A stretch of DNA of 64,000 bases from Callipepla californica brunnescens (GCA_023055505.1 JALIRH010000039.1:4654505-4718504), one strand, 5' to 3'; numbered from the stretch's first letter, positions 29,665 through 40,460 are shown. The notes: generated by a model from the letters alone, not told the origin. Numbers and translations: made by a program.

Positions 29665-29900
29665 TCACAGAATGGTTGGGCTACAAGGACTCAACAGCTG
29701 CGGCTGCCCAGGGCCCACCCGTGGCCTCAGCACCTCCAGGGATGGGGCACACACAGCTCTGGGCAGCAGTGCTGTGGCCTCACTGCCTCTGTGTGAACAA
29801 TTCCCCCCTCACATCTGACCCACATCTCCCCCCTTTTAGCTGAAAGCCATTCCCCCCTTGTTCTGTCACTATCAGAACATGTAAAAATCGCTCTCCTTCC
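29665..29900 (-). repeat. CR1 LINE 3' fragment
   Basis: Reverse-oriented CR1, starting with the CACAGAATGGTTGGG end signature. It continues through CAGGGATGGGGCACA, GCTCTGGGCAGCAGTG, CCTCACTGCCTCTGTGTGAA and TAGCTGAAAGCCATTCCCCC. It lies just beyond the inferred 3' end of PTGER3. Confidence 0.9.
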
Positions 29901-30317
29901 CTCAGTACTGAAGGCCAAGATGAGGTAACCCCCCGCCCCTCATCCTGGCCCCATAGCAGAGCTGCCCCAGTGAGACTCTGACCATCTCACTGTCACTATT
30001 TGGGTGATGATTCACATTTTGCTGCTGATCACAGCCCAGCTTCCTCCTGCCCCCGTGCAGCTCCTCTTGCTATCACACCCACGTGCAATGCCTCCCATCC
30101 CTTCTGTGCCCCACTGCAGGGCTGCTTCCTTGGGAGGACCTCCAAACAGTGGCCAGAATGGATGTTGGGAACAAAGCCAACTTCTACCTTATTCTGATTC
30201 TTTTTTGTGGCAGGAAATTGTATGGGAAGAGCCCAGGGGTGGTGCTCCAGGACTGCCCCATGGCCGCCTCTGGGCTCCAGAAGGAACCAGGCTCAGGACC
30301 AGGTATTCTACTGCACT

Positions 30318-30323
30318 TTTATT
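30318..30323 (-). promoter_or_regulatory. PTGER3: Candidate distal poly(A) signal (minus-strand AATAAA)
   Basis: TTTATT on the plus strand, AATAAA in the sense of PTGER3. It is followed in the minus direction by CCTGGTCCTGAGCCTGGTT, which is G/T-containing. It stands 20 bases after the stop of the open frame at 30343-30678. Confidence 0.35.
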
Positions 30324-31198
30324 CTGACAGATACAGCGCACATCAAGTTGGCACACCAACAAGCTTGTTTTTAAGGCAGGTGATCTCAAAATAGTTTTCC
30401 CATTCAAACAGCTTCCATGAAATCTGACAGAAGTACAACGTATTGAAATCGGCACTAGGAGTGCTTCCATAGAGGAATTTAAACACATCACACAGAAAGG
30501 CATCTTTAAGGAAATGCGACAACAATACACCTTCCCACTCAAACAGGTAATGGGAAAGAAACCCTTCAATTTCTGCTGAAGATTTTCGAATCCATCTCTG
30601 AAAGTGCATTCCCCCAGCCCGCCACAGTGTGTTCAGCATGGCTGGGAAATGGGGCTCCCACTCCTCGGCTGCTAACAAAGAAAGCAGATGTTCTCCTCCA
30701 TTTTCTGATATTTAAGAGTGTTCATCTCTGCTAAGGAAAGGCACAGAGCAACGGAACTATTTTAAGGGGAAGGTGAAACTGTCCATGATTCACTTAAGAA
30801 AAAAAAATCCATTTGCATTTAAACACTTACCACTGTAAAAGGAAAAAAAACTGCATTTTCCTGTTGCGGCTGCAAAGGGGGTGATAGTGGAGGCTCTGAG
30901 TCACCCTTCTGCTGGCCATGTGCTGCCCCAGTGAGCCCACACTGCAGCCCTGCTGCTCACCAGTGCTTTGCTCCCATTCCTGAGGTCATCCTGACACTGT
31001 GAGTGCAAGGCACTGGGCTCATTACACACACAGACTGAACAACAGCGATCCTCTGGGCAGGAGAACAGGCTGCTATGTCACAACATCGCCCCTAAAACAA
31101 GTGTGACTGCTGCAAGGCACCTCCCCAGAGCCACAGGGCAGCTGCTGCTTCCAGCCGTGCCCCGTGCTCCCTGCTGCAAGGAGCACATGGGCACCCAC

Positions 31199-31248
31199 CA
31201 GCACTGGACAGCACTGGGCTGCACTGGGCAGCACTGGGCAGCACTGAG
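31199..31248 (+). repeat. Five tandem copies of CAGCACTGGG
   Basis: Five contiguous 10-base units with few changes (CAGCACTGGA, CAGCACTGGG, CTGCACTGGG, CAGCACTGGG, CAGCACTGAG). It lies inside the presumed PTGER3 3' UTR. Confidence 0.85.
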
Positions 31249-31778
31249 CATCCTCCTGTGCCCACGGCAGTGCTGCACGCCATCCACACAAAAGCACACT
31301 TCCGTAGATGGTGGTTGTGCCCTCAGATGAAATATTTTTGTCTGATGTGGAGATAGCAGCTAGACAACACAGCAGCGGAACAGGAAAAGTGGTTTCCCTT
31401 TTGAGTAGTTACTTTTATAAGCAAAGAGAGTGAAGCAAAAATCAGGGCTCTAGATCAGAGATTCCCAGCAGATGCGGAATTACACTTGCCTTTAAGGCCC
31501 CTGAATTCAGTGTTACATGGCACATAGCACACGGTGGACAACTACCTGATATACTGTAATTGCAGGTAATTCTGCCTACGAGGCCATTAACAGGAGACAT
31601 TATGGACTATCAGCTACAAAAAAGGCAAAGAAGATGGGAAGAAATGTAGTCCTTGTGAAAGCAAGCCTCGGATGTTCTAACAAATGGGTGAGGACTCGGT
31701 TTTCAAATGAAACCTCGACAATAGCTGCAGGAGAGATTTGATGAATGCATGTCCTTCTACCCATCTTTTCCAGTCTGC

Positions 31779-31784
31779 TTTATT
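31779..31784 (-). promoter_or_regulatory. PTGER3: Candidate proximal poly(A) signal (minus-strand AATAAA)
   Basis: TTTATT on the plus strand, about 1.06 kb after the PTGER3 stop. The downstream context is not strongly G/T-rich, so its use is uncertain. Confidence 0.3.
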
Positions 31785-32545
31785 TCAGAAGTTCCCAGAG
31801 CTGCCATATCCTTAAAATTTGTCTTTATGGAAGAAAGAGAGACAGAAAGAATGGAGAGAGTGGCTCTCCTGTACCCCTCTGGTTGCTCTGTAGGGCATTT
31901 CAGTAATGAAGAAGCTCTGAGCTGCATTCCCACTGCTTCAGGGTCGTTTGATGTTCATTTTGTTCCTGGATGTGCACATTTCCAAACAAAATCTTCCATA
32001 CAAAAGCTCTCTTTTTGCCCTTGTAAACCTTAGCCACTAATCTACAGGAAGAACGCTCACTGTTCTCTTACAACCCGTTTATCGCTCCCTCCATCTGTGC
32101 AGAGTAGTTTTATAGTGGGCTCTGCTATCAGCAACTCGCATGATGTGTGCATTTCAATGGCTGCTATAAAAAAATGAAAGCAAAGCAGCAGAGCTCTGTG
32201 AGAGCTGCTGCCTGCCCACACCGTGCTCTGCTCCGCACTGGGCTGACCCAGCAGCCACACAGAATGAGCACCTGCCAGGGCAGTGCGTGTCACCAGGCTC
32301 AGGCTTCCTTCACTGCTCAAAACGGAGCGCTCTGCCATCACTGCTGCAGCTCAACCTTCCACTCGAAGCCACGCAAATCCAGACCGTAACTCCTGGGTTT
32401 ATCTTCACGCACTGTCTGCCATTTTCTCTCCATGTCCATCCAGAGAAACGAGGACAAAAGACTCTCTGAAGCAGCTAATCTAAGCATTAAGGTTATATGT
32501 AGGACTGGGTCTCTTCCATAATGAATCTGCTGAACCCGTTCCAAG

Positions 32546-32558
32546 TGCCCCCTGGTAG
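32546..32558 (-). promoter_or_regulatory. Possible CTCF-type site
   Basis: TGCCCCCTGGTAG on the plus strand matches the reverse CTCF core at 12 of 13 positions by eye. It lies in the presumed PTGER3 3' UTR. Chance occurrence is quite possible. Confidence 0.2.
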
Positions 32559-32847
32559 AAGAATCACTTTTTACGACCCTACAGCAAGAGCAGAAAGCCC
32601 CCCCGAGCTCCACTTGGGCACACAACTTAGGCAGCTCCACGAGGAATCGCGGTAACAAAAGAATTTAGCAACAAAACCAATTCCTTCTCCTACGTTTGAG
32701 TATTTTTGGCACATGGGATAAATACTTGTCCGGCGCTCAGCCCTGCCGCTTCCTCAGCTCACGCGGATGCCACCACGCCTGATTCACAGTAAGATGGAGA
32801 GCCACTCATGGGCCAAAGCAGTCTCTGTGCAACGGATCCACGCTCTG

Positions 32848-33135
32848 TCACGCCGCTGTCCGTCGGATTTCGTCTGACAGCGTGATGGACCTCTCCTTCC
32901 ACTCGTTGTTGGAGCACTTGGAGACGGCGCTGGCCGCCTGGCAGAACTTCTGCAGCAGGATCTTCCGGAGCAGCAGATAAACCCACGGGTCCAGGATCTG
33001 GTTTAGGGAGGCCAAGCGCACTGCTGTCAGGAAGAAATTGCAGTCTCTGTAGAGTTCTGAGCTCTGGGCTTCTACAGAGAACCCCTTGCAGTATTCGAAA
33101 GATCTGCGGCTGAAGATCATCTTCAGCATCGTTAC
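32848..33135 (-). CDS. PTGER3: PTGER3 exon 2 (helix 6 end, helix 7, C-tail)
   Basis: The acceptor is TTTCCTTAG and the exon opens GTA ACG ATG, giving [10 protein letters not shown] across the junction. It includes loop 3 with ELYRDCNFF, helix 7 and a 29-residue tail after KFCQ (residue 341) ending IRRTAA and TGA. In mammals alternative exons are joined after KFCQ; here the exon simply reads on. Confidence 0.95.
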   Translation of the reverse strand, partial: VTMLKMIFSRRSFEYCKGFSVEAQSSELYRDCNFFLTAVRLASLNQILDPWVYLLLRKILLQKFCQAASAVSKCSNNEWKERSITLSDEIRRTAA

Positions 33136-36100
33136 CTAAGGAAAGTTGGAAGGGAAGAACGGCATAGTTAAGAGACCATTTCTGCATCACTATGTGTAAC
33201 AACCTCTAGAGACAAAATCCTGAGAGGGAGCACGGCAGAAGCGGGGGGTCGGCCTCCGCTCCCAGGGGTGGGGGTCACCATCCCTTGGGGTGTCCCAGAG
33301 CCGTGGGGATGTGGCACTGAGGGACATGGATGGTGGGAATTGGGGGTGGGCTGGGGTGGGCTTGGGGAGCTCAGAGGACTTTCCCAACTGGAGTGCTTCC
33401 ATGGTTCTATGATTCCCTAAGGGATTTCTGCGTCCCTTGTTCAGCTCAAACCACGACCACAGGACGGCACAAATCCCGGGCATGCAGCTCAGTCCGTGTG
33501 TATAAGGATCGAGGCAGACGTGCTGCTATGATCCTGCTGCCAGGCAAACAGTTACAGGTCTCGTGCCAATGCGAGGAAGCATGCGCTGCTTCCCTGCCCC
33601 AGGTCCGCTCCTGGGCTGCAAAGGGAAATCACTGACCTTGCAACACTGCCTTGAAGGGACTCATTTTCTCATTTCCATATTATCACAATTACAAGGAGCA
33701 TCTGAATCCTGCCTGGATTCTTTCCTGGGCAACTGCTATAGGGAACTGCTTTAGGTTGGCTGTCGCCGCCCAGAGCCCGATCCCTTCCCCTGAATCCCTG
33801 CCCTTCAGATATCAGCCCCAGTCAGACCCCTCTCAGCCCTCTCTTCTCCAGGTGAAAAGCTGTGCAGCCTGTCCCCATCAGCTCCCCCATGTCTGCACCA
33901 TGTGCTGTGATGCTCACATACCAGCGTATAACTGGGAGTAATGTGAACCACCCTTTGAAAGCTGTCGGACATATTTAATTTTCCATGGTGGTTGGTTGGT
34001 ATGCCTCCAGTTTTCCCGTGACCTTTCTCTATCAACTGCGGCTGTTTTAAATACATTCCTTAGGAGGCGTTTCGCTTCTCTGCAGATAAGCTACGTCACA
34101 CTTTGTGTTCCAGGAGCCTATAAGCATGGGGATCCAAACCTGTTCTGAGCGGCCCCAGGGCTGCAGCTCGCTGCCAACTGACGCGTGTCAGCCGCGTGAT
34201 GGGCAAGGTGCCGTGCTCCTGCACCTGGCCGCGTGTGCAGCACGGCTCCTGATGCTCCAATGTGCAGTGGTGGAGGGGAAACCAGAGCTGGGGAGAGCCC
34301 AGGGACAGCCCTCTGGGTCTGGTCCCCATGCCATGGCAGCAGAGACGCTGGAAGGGCCCTCTGGAGATCTCCCAGCCCAAACCCTGAAGCAGTGCCCCAC
34401 AGCTGCTACACAGGAAAGCATTCATGTGGGTTTTGAATATCTCCAGAGAAGGATGCTCCCCCACGTCCCTGGGCTCTGTGCCAGGGCTCTGCCAACCCCA
34501 AAATCAAGATGTTTTTCCCTGCTTTGACATGGAACTTCCACATGGCAGTCCAGACAGCAGGGCAGCTCCGACGGCAAAGTAGAATTGTTTTTGTTTCTTT
34601 AAATAGAAGCAGCTGAGGATTCCATCTGCTACATTCAACTCGCTCAAAAAATGAAAAGTAACCGCAGGCAGAGGTTGTGAAAATACGGGGTACAGAACCC
34701 AAGAGCCCTGAACGGCACAGGGTGCCCACGCAGCCCCAGCTCTGCACTCAGCCTTCCCCAGCTGAGTGAGGCCCTGGTGGGACCCTGCCCACCCAGCAGC
34801 CCCTCCTCGTGTGCCCGCTGTACCCCTGCTGGGAACCGAGCCGTGCTCATCACTCCCAGCACTGCTCCATCAGCTCTTCTGGGTCATCCTCTGGGAACCC
34901 TGGATTGGGTTTGCAGACCTTGCTCTTTCACTAGTGAATCCATGGAGCCACACAAATATTAGACTAATAAAATACGTTTCTCAAGCAGGCGACTGCTGCT
35001 TATTTTGGTCTTTGTTACATAATGGAACAGTTGTTGGAGCATCGGTTGCCTTACTGGAAATTTTTTCTGATATCCTTAGGGACTGTTTATCATGGCCTGT
35101 ACTGGTCTCCTAAATCAATTAAGAGAGAGACTGCAAAACGAAGCGGCACAACGTCAGGTGGAGCAAAGTCAGAAGAACTGCACCATCTGTGCCAACAAAC
35201 CTCGGGCTCAGAATGCCAGGAGTAATCCAACTGGTAAAGCAATCAATTAATTAGATAACCATCTATCATCAGGAGCACTAACCCTGCTGCTGTGGCACTC
35301 GTGGCCAACAAGCAGATGCTCTGTGAGCTCTGGCTGCAGCTCACGTGAGAACGTTGGGGTACGTGTGTGGGGTCCCAGGGGCACAGTGCTGCAGCTCACG
35401 GCCCCACGATGCACACGGGAACTCCGTGGTACGGAACAGCATGGATTTTGGATTGCAGACCAGCACAGATTCTCTGCTGTGGATAAGTTGCTGGTGCAGC
35501 ACTGAGCAGGGCTGGACTCGGGGCATCCCGTGTGCCCAAAGCCCGTCCATACAGCCACGCTCAGGGGACACTTCCTGAAGTCTGCGTGGCCACGCTGCTG
35601 CTGTCCGCAGTCAAAGATGGACATCAAATTGCTGCTGTGCTCAGAGGTACGTATTTTTAGGCCATGCGAGGGCTGAGTAGCTGCTCTGGAATGTGGGGCA
35701 AGAATTGGACGTGAAATTCCTGGTCCCAAACTGCAAATCTTCTCATGAGAGAGCTTCCAAAAATCCAAACGTGCTTTCCGTGCATCACGAAGGCAGGAAG
35801 ATTTATCTGTTTATGCTGCTTCTCCTCTCCCATTAGCCCTAATCTGTCGCTCAAATAACCCTCTCTCACAAAGCAAAGAGAGCTGCAGCGGGAATACAGG
35901 AATCTCCAGATGAAATAGAGTGGCTGTGGTGGGCAAACCACGGCGGAGCCAGGATATGACTTTTCCCGATAGCATCTGATGATGCTTACAGCCGTGTACC
36001 ACCTTATCTTCAACTCAGAACTGCAATTTTGGATCAGCGAAGCAGAACCGCACATCAGCTCCAGTACCTCGTGTCTGTGAAACGGGGCTGAAATCCCCCA

Positions 36101-39100
36101 CGGTCCACTCGGGCACCTGTGGGGAGGGCCGAGGATTGTAAGGAGGTTTTGCAGGAGAACAGTGAGGCAGGGAATCACGCGCCTTCAGTAAGCACGTGTC
36201 CTCACTTCTACCACCCAGCTGTGCTCTTATGTAGGACAATCAGAGGGCAGCAAAACCCAGCAGGAGCTCTCAGGCCTTCCCTGACAACTGCAGAGCCCTG
36301 CATGGGGGGCATGGACGTGGGCAGCCCCCAGCGTTGGGGAAGCGGAGCCATTGCTGCCTCCCCTCTCCCAGTAAAGGTGCTTTCTGTAACCGTTTTGCAC
36401 GTTTAAAAGGAAAGGCAGCAGAATAGCTGAGCATTTCAGCTTGAATATCCTTGGGAGTACCACGGGAGTGAGTGAGTTTGCACCCTGGAGCTGCTGAAGC
36501 ATTGCTGTGAGAATTAGAGTCTGGGTGCAGCTGTGCTTGTGAGCAAACAAGGAATGACGTCTCCGTCACCCCAGGCGTGTCCCGGACTGCTGCTGCTTTA
36601 CTTCAGTGCTTACGTGCAGCAGCCGAGCACCAAAACAAGGACCAGAGCACACTGGAAGCCACCTGTGCTAAAGCAGTGCCTTATGGAAGTGGAGCACTTT
36701 TCAGGTTCTCTGTGCTGAAGTCGAGGTGTGACTGCACACCAGAAGAGCTGGTGCCTGTACTATGAGCACAGGTCCTCTTCTCCTCAAATCAAGGAGGTGG
36801 AGGGCAGCAGAATCCTGGCACAGAGCTCAGAGAGGTGCTGGAGCAATCCAATTCCCTGTGCACCTGCCATGGGGAGCAGCTTATAGGGGCTGCACTGGGG
36901 GAGCTGCCAGCCCCCACAGTTCTGTGCTTCAGCTCTGAGCCTGCCCTGTGACTGCTGAGGCTGCAGCAATACTGCGGGAGGAACCCACCACGAGGAGTCC
37001 TTGCAATGCCATCAGTTTGCTGAGCAACCACGTCCCGAAGGAAGACAACAGGTGTCCCCAGCTCAGGCACCTTTGCTCCATGCTACAGGGCTGGAAGCAG
37101 CCCATGTGCAGCAGCTCTGCTGAAGCAGGAGGGGCACAGGGCAGCGCCTGCATCCAGAGGGGAAGAACACGAGAACAAGGACTGAGAAGGAAGCACATTT
37201 CCTGCCTGTAATAACTCTCTTTTCTTTCTTTCTTTTCTTTTTTTTTCTGGTCCTTTTAATTATGGATGAGCACACAGCAGATAGCTGCTGTCTAATGACA
37301 GAACTCCTGCTGGGGCCGCAGCACGGCGGTGAGCGTTTGCAGACCTGACCCCTTGGGTTCCAGGAGGAGGATACTTTGTGCTCGAGTTCTCACTAAACTT
37401 ACAGCGTGGATCAGGTTTTACTTTCACCAGAGGCCATTAATCATCCCCAGAAAGTTCACTTGGAGCCTCCGAGCTCCTTCTGGGGGCAGTGTTGTTTTGC
37501 AGATTTGATGGAATTTTATAAGGATAATATTCGTAAATTAAGTTCATTTGTTTTCTCTTTTTTTAACTCAGCAAGCTCTGCCAGCCATTCCACGGGACCT
37601 CAAGCCCTCTGTGCACAGAAGGGAGAAAAATCCTCCCTGAGCCGTACAGCACCTAGCACGTCAGCTGCTGAACGATTCCAAACTGTACCAACTGTCCCCA
37701 AACCGCACTGTCCTCTGATGGCAGCATTAGGGGCTCTGGGTCTCGGATGTGCCCTCATCCCATACAGAAGAAGCAGATGGGGACACAGCCCCTCCTCCTC
37801 CTCAGGGGTCTGCCCCAGTGTGACAAAGAGGAGCACGAGCGAGGGGGAATGAGAGCGGGGCTCTTAAAGAGAGAAAAACGAGTGGAAAAGCCCCGAATGC
37901 TGCGCTGAGCGAGGCAGGGAACCTGCTGCAAAGCGGAGGGTGCTTGCGAAGTCACACGCTGCGCCTTTCCTGGCAGAGCACGGAGACACGTTTTGCTACA
38001 AAGTGAGAGCAAACACGAAGAACAGAACCACTCCTCCCCACCAGCACGGAGCCGCATCCCGCGGCGATGCGGGGACTCCTGCGCGGTCCCCACGGAGCAG
38101 GGAGGTTCTGCTGTCCCTGTCCCCGTGCCTTCAGCCCCTCCGCAAAGCCGCAGGGCAGCACGGGGCACTGCAGAGCCCTCCATCTCCTGCCGGCCGCTTA
38201 CGGCACCGCTGACCTCAGTGCCACCTCCCAGCGCCGTCTCCTCACATTCCTCCCTTTCCTTCGACCCATCCATTTCCCTCGTCGCCTTTCTTTTCCTCCA
38301 CAGATTCCGCCCTTCTTTTCCCTAGCGCTCCGCGCTGGCCGCCCTCCAGGAGCACCCCGTCCATCCCCGTCCGCACTCCCGGCATCCCCGAGGAGGGCAC
38401 CTACCAGCAGCGGTGACCAGCACGCCGACAGGACGCACATGATCCCCAGCAGCTGGATCAGCGTCTCGGTGGCGATCCGTCCCCACTGCTTGCTGGAGCG
38501 CGAGGCGGCGGCCTTGCTCCGGCAGCGGGACACCAGGGCCTCGATGGTGGCCAGGTTGCAGGCCACCGTCACCAGCAGCGAGAACAGCCCCAGCCCCGCG
38601 AAGGCGGAGGCGAAGAGCAGGCTGCCGGGCCGCTGCCCGTCGGTGCTGATGAAGCACCACGTGCCGGGCCACTGCAGGGCGTAGCGGCCCAGCCCGGCCA
38701 GGGGCAGCAGGGCGAAGGCGGGCACGGCCAGCCAGATGCCCAGCAGCACGGCCTTGGTGACGCGCGTCTTCACATGGCTGGCGTAGCAGTGCGGAGCGCG
38801 GATGGCCAGCGTGCGCTCGGCCGCCATGGCGCTGGCGATGAAGAGCGGGCAGAGGCCGAAGACGGTCATGCTGAAGCCGAAGAAGGCGCAGAGGCGGCCC
38901 GAGGGGTCGACGTTGGCCCAGGCGCGGTCGGACAGGTACACGGCGATGACGATGGGGCTGGTGAGCAGCTGCCCGCTCAGGTCGGTGAGCGCCAGCGAGC
39001 CGATGCACAGCAGGAAGGAGCGCTTGCGCCGGTTCTCCTTGGCGCGGTAGCTGCGGGACACCAGCAGCATGGCCAGCGCGTTGCCCACGATGCCCGTGAT

Positions 39101-39229
39101 CATCATGGTCAGCGGGAACGCCACCGACACGGCGCCGCAGCCCTCGGCCGGCCGCCCCGTGCCGTTGCCCCGCGGCCGCATGGGCTCGGTGCCGTTGGGG
39201 CCGGGCTGGCACAGCGGGCGGCGGCTCAT
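32848..39229 (-). CDS. PTGER3: Prostaglandin E2 receptor EP3 (class A GPCR), 2 coding exons
   Basis: Exons 39229-38405 (275 codons) and 33135-32848 (95 codons plus TGA) join in phase 0 into a 370-residue seven-helix receptor. It sits in the plasma membrane and binds PGE2, signalling mainly through Gi. Visible features are two NGT sequons in the N-tail (near residues 12 and 22), helix 1 with [11 protein letters not shown], helix 2 with [14 protein letters not shown], helix 3 ending AAERTLAI in place of DRY, the prostanoid-specific [11 protein letters not shown] in loop 2, and helix 7 with [19 protein letters not shown]. In helix 7, Arg315 should pair with the ligand carboxylate. The start was chosen because it gives a normal EP3 N-tail and has G at -3; the frame is open further upstream but with GC-driven composition. 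Loop 2 is shorter than I recall for human EP3. The tail after KFCQ reads [11 protein letters not shown] and resembles one human isoform. Confidence is very high. Confidence 0.96.
33222..33413 (+). repeat. CR1 LINE 3' fragment in PTGER3 intron
   Basis: Plus-oriented, so antisense to PTGER3. It shows CAGGGGTGGGGGTCACCATC, GTGTCCCAGAGCCGTGGGGA, TGTGGCACTGAGGGACATGG and GGTTCTATGATTCC at the 3' end. It starts within 90 bases of the intron's acceptor. Confidence 0.92.
33762..33865 (-). repeat. CR1 LINE internal fragment
   Basis: Contains CAGACCCCTCTCAGCCCTCT and CTTCTCCAGGTGAAAAGC, the reverse-oriented CR1 segment that normally reads CTCTCAGCCTTCTCTTCTCCAGGCTGAA. Short and diverged; edges approximate. 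Confidence 0.6.
34348..34550 (-). repeat. CR1 LINE fragment in PTGER3 intron
   Basis: Reverse-oriented. It shows GGAAGGGCCCTCTGGAGATC, TCCCAGCCCAAACCC, GGGTTTTGAATATCTCCAGA and GAAGGATGCTCCCCCACGTC, which are typical CR1 blocks, and lacks the last octamer repeats. Confidence 0.85.
38405..39229 (-). CDS. PTGER3: PTGER3 exon 1 (N-tail to helix 6)
   Basis: It starts at ATG 39229-39227 (context GCTGCCATGAG) and ends ...[10 protein letters not shown] before donor GTAGGT, exactly where I recall the first intron of mammalian prostanoid receptor genes, within helix 6. It is strongly GC-rich and lies in a CpG island. If the donor is skipped the frame stays open for 68 more codons to 38198. Confidence 0.95.
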
Positions 39230-39371
39230 GGCAGCACCGCGCCCCGCCGAGCCCCGATCCGCCGCTATTGAGGCGCCGCCGCTGCGGGGCGGGCCCGGCA
39301 CCGCCCACGGGGAGGGGCCGCGGCGGGGCCGGGCACGGCACGGAGCGGGGCCGGGACGGAGAGGGGCAGGG

Positions 39372-39422
39372 CAGGGCACGGAGCGGGGCAGGGCACGGAG
39401 CGGGGCAGGGCACGGAGCGGGC
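39372..39422 (-). repeat. Three tandem 17-bp GC-rich units in the PTGER3 promoter region
   Basis: Exact repeats of CAGGGCACGGAGCGGGG (the third unit differs at its last base), with degraded copies to the left. They lie 140-190 bases upstream of the PTGER3 ATG, so in the 5' UTR or core promoter. Confidence 0.85.
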
Positions 39423-39691
39423 CCCGCGCTCGAACCACGCGCTGCCGGAGGAGAAGCGCCGGGTACCCGCGGCACGGCCGCAGCGCTTCTTTCCGACGGC
39501 ACCGCAAACGGTTCGGACGCCGCTCCCCTCCCACCCCACGGGACACGCAGCGGACACTGTGCCGAAGATGGAATAGAAGAGCGCTTCAAACTCCCACGGA
39601 AGGTTTCTCCCGGAGCACACGCGGTGCCCGCAGGACGGCGGCAGGGAGCGGCGGACCGACACACAGCACGCAGCACGGTTGACTCACAGCT

Positions 39692-39697
39692 TTTATT
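39692..39697 (-). promoter_or_regulatory. ZRANB2: ZRANB2 distal poly(A) signal
   Basis: TTTATT on the plus strand, followed in the minus direction by AGCTGTGAGTCAACCGTGCTG, which is G/T-containing. The sharp change from AT-rich UTR to the PTGER3 CpG island just beyond supports this as the real 3' end. Confidence 0.6.
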
Positions 39698-40454
39698 TAC
39701 ACTCTACAGCATCATTTCGCCTTACATTTTATCTAAGCCAAATGAAACCATCATTTTCTGCTGTCTGTAGGCCACCACTCGCTAAATGTAAAGACTTCCG
39801 TCCGGTTAAGTACAGCAACAATTGCAATACAGAGCACAAGGAGGGGGAAAAAAAGAAACAAAAGGTAACAACATAGCGACTAGATCTGCTCTTTACACTT
39901 TAGCAGCTGGACTCGGAAGTCGTCAGAGGCACAGTTACGAGACTAACCTGCTCTTGTGTCACCTACACACACTTAGCACGGAAATCAGATGGAAAGGAAG
40001 CATTAAAGAAGAAGTGGCAGGTCATTTTTTTTTTTTTCCCCTGCAAAAAGATGACCAAAATGTTCCTGCCCCGAAAGCACTCAGCCCGTCTGACAGCCCC
40101 ACGCCAGTGCCTGAGGGGAAGCAGGGCGGTTCTCCTTTGGCTCCGTTTGTTTCGGCGTCACTCATCTTAAAAAACAACTGTGCACTACGGGCCTGGAACT
40201 GAACAGTGGACATAACTGCAGAGATAACACTGTCTGCTTAAACAGAACTCCCCTGGACATACTTACCTTGCGATGGCACTGCAGACACTTAAACCTTTCT
40301 TAACCAAACGGAGCTCAAGAGAGGCCAAGTTTCAGTGTGATACTACTAGCGAAATCAACTCCGTGAAGCATTTTAAGCCATAAATGATATGTTTAGGGGG
40401 GAAAAAAAAAACCAAAAAGGATGAACACATTTCAGGTACTAGAACTTTCTACAG

Positions 40455-40460
40455 TTTATT
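40455..40460 (-). promoter_or_regulatory. ZRANB2: ZRANB2 proximal poly(A) signal
   Basis: TTTATT on the plus strand, in the context ACAGTTTATTTGGG. It would give a 3' UTR of about 0.98 kb. Confidence 0.45.

Larger units (their letters stand above)
30300..32847 (-). other. PTGER3: Probable PTGER3 3' UTR
   Basis: This is the minus-strand sequence after the PTGER3 stop codon. It is free of CR1 and fairly AT-rich, with AATAAA on the minus strand at 31784-31779 and 30323-30318, so mRNAs with UTRs of about 1.1 or 2.5 kb are plausible. This is inferred from position and signals only; no transcript evidence is available. An open frame of 111 codons at 30343-30678 lies near the distal end. Confidence 0.4.
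33136..38404 (-). other. PTGER3: PTGER3 intron 1
   Basis: A 5.3 kb GT-AG intron. It contains CR1 fragments at 33222-33413, 33762-33865 and 34348-34550. The part next to exon 1 is CpG-rich. AT-rich stretches near 37380-37570 include a long T/C run at 37213-37250. I see no additional exon that I can support. Confidence 0.75.
38050..39650. promoter_or_regulatory. PTGER3: CpG island at the PTGER3 5' end
   Basis: About 1.6 kb of very GC-rich, CpG-dense sequence covering exon 1, the start of intron 1 and the presumed promoter and 5' UTR upstream of 39229. No TATA box is evident. The left edge is gradual and was set by eye. Confidence 0.75.

Noticed and set aside
39230..39676. Upstream in-frame extension of the EP3 reading frame (149 codons)
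   Set aside because: It is low-complexity Pro/Ala/Arg sequence encoded by the GC minisatellite and CpG island. The downstream ATG gives a normal EP3 N-terminus.
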